A stretch of 64,000 bases of DNA. Origin: Candidatus Heimdallarchaeota archaeon. Its GTDB lineage: Archaea; Asgardarchaeota; Heimdallarchaeia; JABLTI01. The notes below the pieces were generated by a model, which did no database searches, was not told the origin of the DNA, and saw only the letters and a list, made by a program, of their open reading frames with translations. The position numbers and the translations under genes were made by a program. The stretch covers positions 62,001 through 126,000 of the forward strand of contig JAGXNT010000095.1 of NCBI GenBank assembly GCA_019894765.1, in the 5' to 3' direction. Below are positions 36,958-45,610 of the stretch, in pieces (the first letter of the stretch is position 1; every line of letters starts with the position of its first letter).

Positions 36958-37169
36958 TCACCATAATGTACTATATAACCTAAAGATAAATTAGATATTC
37001 GTATATTAAATCCTTTGTTTTTGGACATATATTGTATACCTATGCATTTTATGTGCATCTAATTTCGTGAGGCCTCACTTTGAGCTTCTTTTAATGCTCA
37101 GGAATACAGGACATATTCTTTCCAAGTTCATACATTTGTTGTGGTCTGTTTTTGGGTACAGGGGATCTA
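36958..37169. other. intergenic region, nothing recognised
   Basis: This stretch holds a TATA-like TTATATAG (minus strand, near 36972) for the membrane gene. The rest gives no supported frame or RNA gene. Confidence 0.4.
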
Positions 37170-37430
37170 TCAAGGAAATGATTGATGAGTAGCAACTAAG
37201 GAATTTTCTCGTTTACGGATTTCTTCAGCTATGCTTTTATCGGTTAATTTCTCAACTTCTACAACAACTATAGTGAAATCGCAGCTGGGACAATTTAAAA
37301 CGGCTATTTCTTCTTTTTTAATGTGATATAAGTGGATTTTTGGCTTTTGAGTACATTCACATTCTAGACATCTTTCGCCCCAGACGTCATGTATCAATCG
37401 CTCTTGGTGTTCATGAATTTGTGACATCAT
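37170..37430 (-). CDS. small zinc-ribbon protein
   Basis: The 86-residue protein has two cysteine knuckles, RCLECEC and LNCPSCDF, 24-30 residues apart, the layout of a zinc ribbon. The rest is charged and helical. The start is ATG at 37430 or the next ATG at 37427, preceded by GTGATG. It could bind nucleic acid or a protein partner. Confidence 0.65.
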   Translation of the reverse strand: MMSQIHEHQERLIHDVWGERCLECECTQKPKIHLYHIKKEEIAVLNCPSCDFTIVVVEVEKLTDKSIAEEIRKRENSLVATHQSFP

Positions 37431-37541
37431 TTTTCATCACTCACAAGGTATTTCGACAAAATTCCTTTTAAAGGAATGAATTAGAGAAATGAAAGCACAA
37501 AAAAGCAATTATCTGTAGAAAAAAATAAGGGAAGAAATTAT

Positions 37542-38843
37542 CTAAAAAGGTCTATAATGCCTTTCTTTGATAACTTCACTATTGGCAGAATAATTTGGAC
37601 CGGGACTTTGTTTATTCTTTAGATCTTTTATCCAATCAATTAATTTCTTATCTTCATCAGGATCCAATCCTTTCACCTCTAAGATAAGAATATTGAAATT
37701 TAAGCCAGCCTTTTGCCATAATTCATAGATAGCAGTTGTTCTTGGTCCTATGTGTTCTGCAAGTTGCTCTCGAGGATTAATTGTAAATTTATGCAATTCC
37801 TTCATAACATCTTCCGAAAAAGCGAATTTTGATAAGAAGAATATATTATTTGAAAAATCACTTTCAGACCATAAGGCATCAAAATTTATACCTCCAACAT
37901 CTGCAATCACTTTCTCGACTTTGTCATAAACGATTTCTTTTGAATAAACATTAAGTTTATCAAGTTCTTTCCAATCGATGTTTTCAGATAAAACCCACAT
38001 CATTTCCTCGATTTTTCTTCCTAACCTCTGATGAGTGACAGAGCGCCACATGAGTTTTATTGGAATATCACCTTTTGTTGCTAAATATTGGATTACAATA
38101 TGTCCAAGTGCTTCGCGGTCATCATATGAAGCTTTAGCTGGTTCAACATCAAATAAACTTGGTCTAAAAGGAACCGCTTCTGATAAAATTCGAGAAATTT
38201 TCTCGAAATCACCTGGTGATTTCTTGTCATAAAGCCGTTTGCCTTCTATTTCCTTAACTTCTCGTAATTTCTTTATTGGACCAACTTCTCTTAATAATTC
38301 CCTATTTAGAACACTATCTAGTGATGATAACCAGTTCTTACGCCCATCCAAATCATGCTCTGAACGTTTAATTGAAAGAAATTCAGAATTAAAAGCTTCA
38401 CTAAATATTTTCATGAGTTGATCAGCAGTAGGATAATAAGCAGCATTCGATGGTAAAGTACAATCTAAAAGAAGAATTCTGCCTTCTGGCATTACCTCCT
38501 CCAGATTTTTACCCAAATGAGACTGGCGTTCCTCAATCGTTAAAGAACCAATTATTTTTTCCGTAACATTACCTAAAATAACTCTATTCTCTTTCAGAAA
38601 TTTCTCATTCTCTCGAGAAGCTTCAAGTAGGAATAACGGAGCTAAATTTTCTTGTGACCAAAAGAAACTGCCAGCTAATGCCCCTTTTTTTCGAAATGAT
38701 TTGTATATTTTTGACAAATAATTATCTATAACCCATTTAAGTTCCTTGTATTCTTGGTAAGGGATATTTTTTGCTTTCTCTCGCCAATCAGCTAATCCTA
38801 CAACAGCTAGATACCAGTGCCTTGGAATTTGAATCTTCATCAT
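37542..38843 (-). CDS. hypothetical 433-residue cytosolic protein
   Basis: I do not recognise a family. The sequence is globular, helix-rich, without signal peptide or membrane helix. Notable stretches are GRILLLDCTLPSNAAYYPT (about 120-140), a basic segment with RHWYLAVVGLADWREKAK at the N-terminus, and a conserved-looking end. The ATG at 38843 follows AGGTGT. It lies alone between a zinc-ribbon gene and a two-helix membrane protein gene on the same strand. Confidence 0.6.
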   Translation of the reverse strand: MMKIQIPRHWYLAVVGLADWREKAKNIPYQEYKELKWVIDNYLSKIYKSFRKKGALAGSFFWSQENLAPLFLLEASRENEKFLKENRVILGNVTEKIIGSLTIEERQSHLGKNLEEVMPEGRILLLDCTLPSNAAYYPTADQLMKIFSEAFNSEFLSIKRSEHDLDGRKNWLSSLDSVLNRELLREVGPIKKLREVKEIEGKRLYDKKSPGDFEKISRILSEAVPFRPSLFDVEPAKASYDDREALGHIVIQYLATKGDIPIKLMWRSVTHQRLGRKIEEMMWVLSENIDWKELDKLNVYSKEIVYDKVEKVIADVGGINFDALWSESDFSNNIFFLSKFAFSEDVMKELHKFTINPREQLAEHIGPRTTAIYELWQKAGLNFNILILEVKGLDPDEDKKLIDWIKDLKNKQSPGPNYSANSEVIKERHYRPF

Positions 38844-38939
38844 AGAAATTACACCTAATTTGATTTGTTACTTTCTACTTAACAGACAACATTTTCAGAT
38901 ATTAAGATTGTTTTAAGGGACAAAGAAATGAAAGGAGTA

Positions 38940-39224
38940 TCAGGTGAATGTAACTATCGTTAGTCCAGCACCACCAGCAACAAGAGATATGGCAATCAAA
39001 ATTATCCCCTTTACTACTGTTTTTTTCCCTCCCTTATCATCCCAGCCAGTTGCCCATTTTATTGCACCGACAATCGCTAGAACGACACCAAGGGCAAAGC
39101 AAATTGCCACGAGAAAAGCTACCGCATTAGCGAAAATTCTTATGAAATTACCAGGAAGCTCTTGGATTCTATCTATGAAATTATTCAAATCTAAGAACAT
39201 TAATTGATAACTTCTGTAGTGCAT
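38940..39224 (-). CDS. two-helix membrane protein resembling VirB2/TrbC-type pilins
   Basis: The 94-residue protein has an amphipathic N-terminus, two membrane helices (AVAFLVAICFALGVVLAIVGA and GIILIAISLVAGGAGLTIV) and a short Gly/Lys loop between them (TGWDDKGGKKT). This is the topology of VirB2/TrbC pilins and of the archaeal DNA-import membrane subunit CedA1. The likeness is in shape only. An inside ATG at 39200 is an alternative start. Confidence 0.5.
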   Translation of the reverse strand: MHYRSYQLMFLDLNNFIDRIQELPGNFIRIFANAVAFLVAICFALGVVLAIVGAIKWATGWDDKGGKKTVVKGIILIAISLVAGGAGLTIVTFT

Positions 39225-39334
39225 AAGATCGCCTAAGCTTTACTTATAAAAAACAACATAAAAAGACCACAAAAAAACAAAATTTTCCCCCTAAACGTTA
39301 ACGTTAAATGCCATAGAGAAAATGATTACTTATC

Positions 39335-40288
39335 ATGAACGATGATGAGAAACTGATCCCTAACGAAGAGGAAGAAACAGTAATTGATCTTACAAAATTA
39401 CCACAAGTGAGAAATCTTTCTCCGAGTAAATTGGCAGATCAGTTTTGGTGTGAAATGCAGCTCCATTTACGTTTGCATCTAGGAATGGATCCAACAGAAG
39501 AGATGATTGTGGGATCACAAATTCATCGATTATTAGAAGAAGAATTGGGACCGATTATTGAGGTAACTGTTACAACCTTAAATGATAGTATAATAGCTTA
39601 CATACTACAAATTTATTCTAAATTACAAACTTTACTAAAGTTAGGAGTTACTCGAGAGCTTCCTGTCATTGGCAAAATTCAGGATATACCTTGTCTTGGC
39701 ATTATTGACCAACTATCATTTGAAATTTCTCCTGATAATCAGAAACAAATGGTGATTACAGATTATAAGACTAGAAGATCTAAAAGAGCCCCATCATATG
39801 AACAAAAAAGAAGAAATCGCATTCAATTACAAGTTTACTGGCATTTATTGAATGACTTGAAGGACGGGAAATTTACAGTTGATATGTTTAAAGAATATTT
39901 TGAAATGTCAGATGAATTAATACCATCTGATGAATTACTAGCTCAACTCCCAGAGGAACATAAGAAAATAATAACAGATAAAGAACCAACAGAATTATTA
40001 TTTGAAACCTTTAAGATATTCCAAAATTTACCTGAACTGTCAGAAGAGCTAAATGCAACATATTTGTATCAAGAAGATCAACAACCTGTTTTTTCTGATA
40101 GAACTTTCTTCCATGTAGAGAGTTTTGAGGTAGATATGGATTGGGCTGTCGATTATTGGAGAGGTAAAAGAACTCCTGGTGAATGCCCTCAGCAGTGGAT
40201 GTGCAAGTTTTGTCAATTCACCGAGGATTGCTCATATTTTCTAAAAAGAAATATGAATAATAAAGATAACAAAAAAAGAGAAATTTAA
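39335..40288 (+). CDS. Exo5/Cas4-like PD-(D/E)XK nuclease with Fe-S cysteines
   Basis: The 317-residue protein opens its domain with NLSPSKLADQFWCEMQ (C39), a conserved His in GSQIHRLLE (H64), GIIDQ (D125), the core DYKTR (D143, K145) and QLQVY (Q164). Three more cysteines close it (WMCKFC and EDC, near 289-298), so four cysteines can hold a 4Fe-4S cluster as in Cas4, AddB and eukaryotic Exo5. It should be a single-strand DNA exonuclease in repair. No cas genes or repeat arrays are near, which argues for Exo5 over CRISPR Cas4. Confidence 0.85.
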   Translation: MNDDEKLIPNEEEETVIDLTKLPQVRNLSPSKLADQFWCEMQLHLRLHLGMDPTEEMIVGSQIHRLLEEELGPIIEVTVTTLNDSIIAYILQIYSKLQTLLKLGVTRELPVIGKIQDIPCLGIIDQLSFEISPDNQKQMVITDYKTRRSKRAPSYEQKRRNRIQLQVYWHLLNDLKDGKFTVDMFKEYFEMSDELIPSDELLAQLPEEHKKIITDKEPTELLFETFKIFQNLPELSEELNATYLYQEDQQPVFSDRTFFHVESFEVDMDWAVDYWRGKRTPGECPQQWMCKFCQFTEDCSYFLKRNMNNKDNKKREI

Positions 40289-40308
40289 GACAAAAAATTA
40301 TTTGTCTT
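40287..40308. terminator. shared hairpin between convergent genes
   Basis: AAGACAAA and TTTGTCTT form an 8-bp stem around a six-base loop, across the ends of the Exo5-like and CBS genes. It may stop transcription from both sides. Confidence 0.4.
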
Positions 40309-40744
40309 GCATAAATTTCTGTCGTTTCTTTAATGTCTTCAATAACTCGATTTTGATTGATGAGCGAATCACATCCGCATCAATTAAACCAACAACTATT
40401 AATGAGTCTTCTTTTTCAACTACTGCCAAGCGACTGACATTGGTTTGTTCCATTAAATCATCAGCTTGAGCTAAAGTTGCAGTTTTAGGTATTGTGACAA
40501 CGGGTTTAATCATGAAATCCTTAGCTTTTATATCTGGTGAAAGCATCCCACCTTCTCTTAGAATTAAACGTAAGACATCTCTTTCTGTGATTATACCGAT
40601 GACTTCACCGATACTGGTAACAAAAACACAGCTCTTATTTGACTGTAAGAGAACTTTTGCAATGATTGCTACATTATCGTTTTCATCCACCATAGCTGGA
40701 GGAACCATTGCTGATTCAATTAGAGATTTTGTTGTTAGAGACAT
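40298..40744 (-). CDS. CBS-domain pair protein
   Basis: The 148-residue product is a tandem CBS (Bateman) module: MVPPAMVDENDNVAIIAKVLLQ and CVFVTSIGEVIGIITERDVL for the first, then MIKPVVTIPKTATLAQADDLM and GLIDADVIRS for the second. Such modules bind adenosine nucleotides or SAM and regulate partners. The ATG at 40744 is preferred, with AGTGA upstream; a GTG at 40753 is part of that site. Confidence 0.9.
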   Translation of the reverse strand: MSLTTKSLIESAMVPPAMVDENDNVAIIAKVLLQSNKSCVFVTSIGEVIGIITERDVLRLILREGGMLSPDIKAKDFMIKPVVTIPKTATLAQADDLMEQTNVSRLAVVEKEDSLIVVGLIDADVIRSSIKIELLKTLKKRQKFMQDK

Positions 40745-40891
40745 ATTCTTCACTTTAGAGTTTTATTTTACTATACAATTTATTATTCTTAAAGATAATT
40801 AACACTAATTCCTTTTAATTTTTAAGATTTAATAAGTAAATAATTTTTTAATTAATACTTCATATAATTCTCTTACTATCTTTCATGTGTG

Positions 40892-40900
40892 TATTTAAAT
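40892..40900 (+). promoter_or_regulatory. TATA box for a leaderless rhodanese transcript
   Basis: TATTTAAAT is centred 25 bases before the ATG at 40921, so the transcript would begin at or just before that codon. The box lies inside the longer open frame, which rules out the upstream ATGs as starts. Confidence 0.6.
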
Positions 40901-40920
40901 ATAAAATGTGTGGAAAAAGT

Positions 40921-41439
40921 ATGAAAATAAAGGCAAGAATAACTAAAAGCAGTTTTCTTCTTCTAACAATAATATTTGTAGTGAGTTTACTCCCAGCAAT
41001 TGGAGCAGATTTTGAAGGCATTACACCAGAAGAAGCAAAAAGGAGAATTGATTCAGATCCAACTATTTTCATACTAGATGTTCGTTCTTCAATTGAATTT
41101 CGAGATGGTCATATAAATGGAGCGGTAAACATCAATGTTTACTACATAAACAGTTATGCTTATTTGTTGCCTGAAGAAAATGACACGGGTATCATTGTGT
41201 ATTGTGATGATGGATTCAGATCTAGAACAGGAGCTGATAAAGTAGTAAACCTTGGATATACGAATGTATCTAATATGTTAGATGGGTATTTTGGTTGGTT
41301 AGATTTAGGATATCCTTATGTGACTGGAACAGAAACATCACTAATAACACCATCAGTAGATATTGGATTACTTAGCATTGTTTGCATCTCGATTGTAGTA
41401 TTAATTATATGGAAAGTCAAGCTGCCAACTAAAAAATAA
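40921..41439 (+). CDS. exported, membrane-anchored rhodanese-domain protein
   Basis: From the ATG at 40921 the 172-residue product has a signal peptide (KIKARITKSSFLLLTIIFVV), a rhodanese domain with DVRSSIEFRDGHINGAVNI and the catalytic loop YCDDGFRSR, and a C-terminal membrane helix (LLSIVCISIVVLIIW). The active cysteine is present, so sulfur transfer or thiol chemistry outside the membrane is possible. Two earlier ATGs overlap the TATA box and are unlikely starts. Confidence 0.88.
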   Translation: MKIKARITKSSFLLLTIIFVVSLLPAIGADFEGITPEEAKRRIDSDPTIFILDVRSSIEFRDGHINGAVNINVYYINSYAYLLPEENDTGIIVYCDDGFRSRTGADKVVNLGYTNVSNMLDGYFGWLDLGYPYVTGTETSLITPSVDIGLLSIVCISIVVLIIWKVKLPTKK

Positions 41440-41479
41440 ACATAATTAATTAGATTTGAAATATCCCATTTATTTCTCA

Positions 41480-41518
41480 TGGAATTTCAAAAATTTGCTA
41501 TTTTTAAACAAAATTCCA
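41480..41518. repeat. inverted repeat with 23-base loop
   Basis: TGGAATTT (41480-41487) and AAATTCCA (41511-41518) are perfect 8-base inverted arms in the gap between the rhodanese and the small Cys-rich gene. It could be a terminator or a regulator site for either gene. Confidence 0.35.
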
Positions 41519-41620
41519 AAGTAACTATTTGAAACAATTACTGGAGCATACGTGTTTCAATGCGAAAAACTCTAGCATTGAAAATTGAGCATAATAGCTA
41601 CTGCCAGGTGAATAAAACAT

Positions 41621-41872
41621 ATGAAAATTATGGGACTCAAGGGATTGCTAAAATTAAAAATCAGAATCCATAGAATGAAAAATAAGACTTTGCTATCCGA
41701 GTGGCAAACAATCAGATTGATAAATAGTGATTGTGTTCCTCAGGATATTGCTAGCTGCACAAATTGTAATCTAGCAAGATGTCTTTGTTTTCTAACATAC
41801 GAGGAAATTATCACAGCTGAATTATTGAATCGAGGTTTGTTTGATTTTGCCTTAAATAATTGTTTAAGGTAA
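41621..41872 (+). CDS. small cysteine-rich basic protein
   Basis: The 83-residue product has a very basic N-terminal third (KGLLKLKIRIHRMKNK) and a cysteine cluster ASCTNCNLARCLCF that could bind zinc. AGGTGA lies about eight bases before the ATG. The gene precedes a Ski2-like helicase on the same strand by about 95 bases. No family recognised. Confidence 0.5.
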   Translation: MKIMGLKGLLKLKIRIHRMKNKTLLSEWQTIRLINSDCVPQDIASCTNCNLARCLCFLTYEEIITAELLNRGLFDFALNNCLR

Positions 41873-41968
41873 TAAAACAACTCACATTTATGATCCGTGA
41901 ATCATAGAATTGTTTCACGTCAATGAAAAATCAGGAAAGAACTGAATGCATGTTGGAGAAAAAAGAAA

Positions 41969-44227
41969 TTGGTTATTGATGATATTTCAAGAGAAAACAC
42001 TATCCAAGTTCTAAAACATATTCAAGCAGAAAAGGGTTTTAAGAAACTTACTCAAATACAGAAGAAAGCTTATCCTCAAATTTTCTCAAATAGGAACTTA
42101 GTTGTTGTGGCTCCAAGTGGAGCTGGTAAAACATTAATTGCAGAACTAATTGCTTTAAAAGATATAATTGGTGATAAGAATGAAGAAGCAACAATCATTA
42201 CAAGAAGCAAATTTGCGCATAAGAAGAAAATTGCTGAAATGTGTAATGCAAAAACAATTTTTTTAGTTCCACTACGTGCCTTAGCAGAAGAAAAAGCAAA
42301 TAATTTGGTGAGAGATTATCGTCATTTTAATTTAAAGATTCATATGTCAATGTCAGAAATTGATTTTGATGAAAAGGAAATTAGGAAATGTAATATTTTA
42401 ATCTCAACCTACGAAAGGTTTCGTACAATCATTGGAAGAATGCCTGAGTTAATACCTCATGTCAAGAATGTAATTATCGATGAATTTCATTTGCTTGGAA
42501 ACAAAAAACGAGGACCCGTTCTAGAAGCTATTTTAACCACTCTCTTAGATAAAGTTCGTTTAATCCTTCTTTCTGCTACAATAGCAAATCCTGAGGAAGT
42601 TGCAAAATGGTTAGATGCAATACTGCTAATTAGTAATGAAAGACAAATTCCACTTGATTTTGATATTTTGCCGTCATTAGATCCTGATAAAATAGTTCAA
42701 CAAATAATCTCAAGAAATATAGCCAATAATTCACAAGTGCTAATTTTTTGTGGAACGAGAATGAAAACGGAGGAATACGCGGATTATCATTCAGATTTCA
42801 TACAGAAAAAAAGCAATCTCTTGAGCAAGAATGAAGCCCAGAAGACAGAAGCTTTCTTGCAAAGTCTGGCACTGCCAAATGATACCCTTGGAAACAGACA
42901 ATTATTTGAATTAGCGAAAAAGGGAACGGGATTTCATCATGCAGGACTAGGCAGAGTTGCAAGAAAAGCAGTTGAGGAACTTTTTCGCCAAAAACTAATC
43001 AAAGTATTATTTTGTACAGAAACTCTGGGGGCTGGAGTTAATCTCCCGGCCCGGGAGGTTATTATTTATGAAACAAAGAGATGGAATAATGAATGGCTCA
43101 GTAGAAATGTTTTCCATCAGATAGCAGGAAGAGCTGGTAGACCGGGATACGATGTTTATGGTAAGTGTTCAGTTCTAGTTAGTGATTCCCAAGAGAGAAC
43201 AAAGATTCTTCGTAGATTTTGGCAAAATGAATTGGAAAAATCTTCAGCAGATAAGCTATTATCAATTATCAATCCAAGATTTGATGCTGTAAAAAGCATG
43301 TTAACTAACATAGAAGAAATCGAAAAATTAGTATTATCACTTATTTACAATAATCAACCAACCTTTGATGATTTACTCAAACTATTAAGTAAGACGTTTT
43401 TAGATTTCAATCGTCGAAATGAATTAAAGAATAAAAAGTCAATAAAAGAATGGCATGATGAAAGCAAAGAATTATTCAAAGTTCTTCTAAAACAAATAGA
43501 AAAAGTTGATGCTGAAAAATTATTAGTTTTAGAGAGTTTGTTTCCTGAAAGCAAACTGGAAATAATAAAAACAATTGATGGGGATGAAAGTCAAGCAATA
43601 TATGTATTGGATGGTGAAACTCAATTTACTCTCTTACTGGAAAGTAATCGATTATCCTGCTCTTGTCCTGATCTCAGTTTCTTATGCAAACATAGAATCT
43701 ACGTAATGAAATACTTGCCATCATATATAGTCAGCAAAATCTTAAATTCTGAATTTTCTGTTTTAGAAAAACTCATTGTAAATAATTATGTGATTGAAAA
43801 TGCAAAAGGGGAATTTCTAACAACTACAAAAGGCAGCATATGTGCTGAAATGGGTATAACACGGAAGAAATTCGAACTACTGAAAGATTGGTTGATGTAT
43901 GATGTTTTTACTACGAAACCAAATATGACTGAATTGCTTTACTATTGTGTAAAACTTATTCCAGAAATTGATGAGAGTGATTCTTTTATTGATAATATGA
44001 GCTTTAAACGTCCGATATATGAGCATGTTATACTTGGAAGAAATATTTTGGAAGTAATTAAAAAACACCAACTCTATGAAGGAGATTTACTACGAGTGGA
44101 GGTTAGTTTAAAATCACTTATTGCGGGATTAACACCTCTCGCAGAGTACCTTGGATTAACAAAATTAAGCCAACATTTCAAAGATTTAGATAAGATTCTT
44201 TCAGATGCTTTATGGCATTCATTTTAA
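41969..44227 (+). CDS. Ski2/Hel308-like SF2 helicase with SWIM zinc finger
   Basis: The 752-residue protein has the Ski2-family helicase core: Q-motif FKKLTQIQKKAYPQIF, Walker A APSGAGKT, DEFH in IIDEFHLLG, LLSATIANPEEVAKWL, HHAGLGR, TETLGAGVNLPA and motif VI QIAGRAGRPGYD. Residues about 562-574 read SCSCPDLSFLCKH, a CxCx6CxH SWIM zinc finger, and a helical C-terminus follows. Hel308 helps restart forks, but its usual form lacks SWIM, so this is a variant. The start is TTG at 41969 with GGAG ten bases before it. The product should be a nuclear-type DNA or RNA helicase working in the cytosol. Confidence 0.9.
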   Translation: MVIDDISRENTIQVLKHIQAEKGFKKLTQIQKKAYPQIFSNRNLVVVAPSGAGKTLIAELIALKDIIGDKNEEATIITRSKFAHKKKIAEMCNAKTIFLVPLRALAEEKANNLVRDYRHFNLKIHMSMSEIDFDEKEIRKCNILISTYERFRTIIGRMPELIPHVKNVIIDEFHLLGNKKRGPVLEAILTTLLDKVRLILLSATIANPEEVAKWLDAILLISNERQIPLDFDILPSLDPDKIVQQIISRNIANNSQVLIFCGTRMKTEEYADYHSDFIQKKSNLLSKNEAQKTEAFLQSLALPNDTLGNRQLFELAKKGTGFHHAGLGRVARKAVEELFRQKLIKVLFCTETLGAGVNLPAREVIIYETKRWNNEWLSRNVFHQIAGRAGRPGYDVYGKCSVLVSDSQERTKILRRFWQNELEKSSADKLLSIINPRFDAVKSMLTNIEEIEKLVLSLIYNNQPTFDDLLKLLSKTFLDFNRRNELKNKKSIKEWHDESKELFKVLLKQIEKVDAEKLLVLESLFPESKLEIIKTIDGDESQAIYVLDGETQFTLLLESNRLSCSCPDLSFLCKHRIYVMKYLPSYIVSKILNSEFSVLEKLIVNNYVIENAKGEFLTTTKGSICAEMGITRKKFELLKDWLMYDVFTTKPNMTELLYYCVKLIPEIDESDSFIDNMSFKRPIYEHVILGRNILEVIKKHQLYEGDLLRVEVSLKSLIAGLTPLAEYLGLTKLSQHFKDLDKILSDALWHSF

Positions 44228-44234
44228 CTTACAA

Positions 44235-45521
44235 TTAGCCTTTATGAGTTTGATGAAGTTTTTCATCAAGTTTCTTTAAGTTTAAAATTTTAAAGCTAGA
44301 CGATGAGATAAATGGAATTGATATTATAAGGATAATAGCTCCAATCAAGAATGAATATTGATAACCTCTTTGTAAGAATTGAGCAAGTAATCCTCCAATA
44401 ATAACACCAGGAATTTGAGCTAGCGTTTTAACTAAATATAGTAATCCGATAAATTGCCCTCTTTTCCCTTCTGGTGTAAGACTATGCATTAATGCTCCTC
44501 TTGATATGATATCAGCAGTATTAGCAATACTAAATGGTATAATGAATAAGGCTCCAATTAACATGGGATTACTGTTTCTGAAAACAGGAGTTAGAGCAAA
44601 AAGACCTGTAGTTAGCGCGAAAAGTGTTCTTGATATAATCAAGAATTTGTAGTTATTTGTTTTATCTATTAAGGAACCAAAGGGTATTGTAAAGAGCAGA
44701 GATGTAACTGTCATTATAGTAAATATGATCAAAACTTGCCCATTTTGTAATGATAGACCTAAACCAATTACTTCTCCACTAGCAGGATTGTTTTCTTGCG
44801 TTAAAAAAATAAGAAGAAATGGGATATAGCAATTTATCCCGACATGTAACAAGAAATGACTAATTAAAAATCTAAAAAAATTCTTCTCGGATTTTAGATT
44901 ACTTAGTAAAAAGGTATTCTTTATTTCAACATGCCATTTCTTTGGTTGAGAGTCAGCTTTTGGTTCTTGAAAGAATAAACCAACTATTAGAAAGCCAAGA
45001 GAACAGATAGCTCCAGCAGCAAAGAACACATTAGATGATGATTTTAGAAGCATTATTGCAAAACCTACAACAGTACCAAGTGAAGTGCCAAGCAAAGCAA
45101 TAGCATTGGTCTTTCCTAGTTTGCGATTAGTAGTTACATCAGGAATTAATGAATTGTTGCAAACAAATGCTGCGGTATTCATAATATTCATTGCGACATT
45201 TAAACCAACAATAACAGCAATTGATTTGCCCAATGGAAAGAGAAAGAATAGAAGAGTAGAAGATGTCCCACCAATTAAGATGAATATCTTTCGTCTCCCA
45301 AATTCAGATCTTAAATTATCACTAACTGATCCTGCAATGATACTAGCAATTGCACCAGTTAATGCGACTAAACTTACCATTAAAGAGATTATAAGCGGAG
45401 AGAAATTAGACAAATCAGCAAGGTAGTCATTCAGATATTGACCCTGAATAGCAAAAAATATTGACCAAATAAAAGCACCTAAGGAAATGAGAGCAATATT
45501 TCTTTTAGTAGTAGTCGACAT
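44235..45521 (-). CDS. MFS transporter, 12 membrane segments
   Basis: The 428-residue product has about 12 hydrophobic helices and the MFS motif A-like loop SGSVSDNLRSEFGRRKIF after the second helix. A second such loop (GSLIDKTNNYKF) lies in the second half. The pattern is close to sugar-type GPH/SLC45 carriers; the substrate is unknown. The ATG at 45521 with AGAGGT upstream is chosen over a frame that runs to 45614 into the radA stop. A related gene lies at 54409. Confidence 0.88.
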   Translation of the reverse strand: MSTTTKRNIALISLGAFIWSIFFAIQGQYLNDYLADLSNFSPLIISLMVSLVALTGAIASIIAGSVSDNLRSEFGRRKIFILIGGTSSTLLFFLFPLGKSIAVIVGLNVAMNIMNTAAFVCNNSLIPDVTTNRKLGKTNAIALLGTSLGTVVGFAIMLLKSSSNVFFAAGAICSLGFLIVGLFFQEPKADSQPKKWHVEIKNTFLLSNLKSEKNFFRFLISHFLLHVGINCYIPFLLIFLTQENNPASGEVIGLGLSLQNGQVLIIFTIMTVTSLLFTIPFGSLIDKTNNYKFLIISRTLFALTTGLFALTPVFRNSNPMLIGALFIIPFSIANTADIISRGALMHSLTPEGKRGQFIGLLYLVKTLAQIPGVIIGGLLAQFLQRGYQYSFLIGAIILIISIPFISSSSFKILNLKKLDEKLHQTHKG

Positions 45522-45610
45522 TGAAAACCTCTTATCTTTTCTACTTAATTGTGTACAATTTTGGTTGAGAGAGGATTTTACGGGAATTTCTTCGGATTTG
45601 AATCCCCAAG

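Noticed and set aside
36958..37169. Possible C/D-box RNA in the gap
   Set aside because: A TGATGAG-like box is part of the end of the neighbouring zinc-ribbon gene and no paired D box is placed correctly.
39335..40288. Cas4 of a CRISPR system
   Set aside because: No cas1, cas2 or repeat array anywhere in the window; length and cysteines fit Exo5-like repair nucleases as well.
40885..40920. Longer N-terminus of the rhodanese protein from upstream ATGs
   Set aside because: This stretch holds a TATA box at the right distance for a transcript starting at 40921, and the signal peptide begins there.
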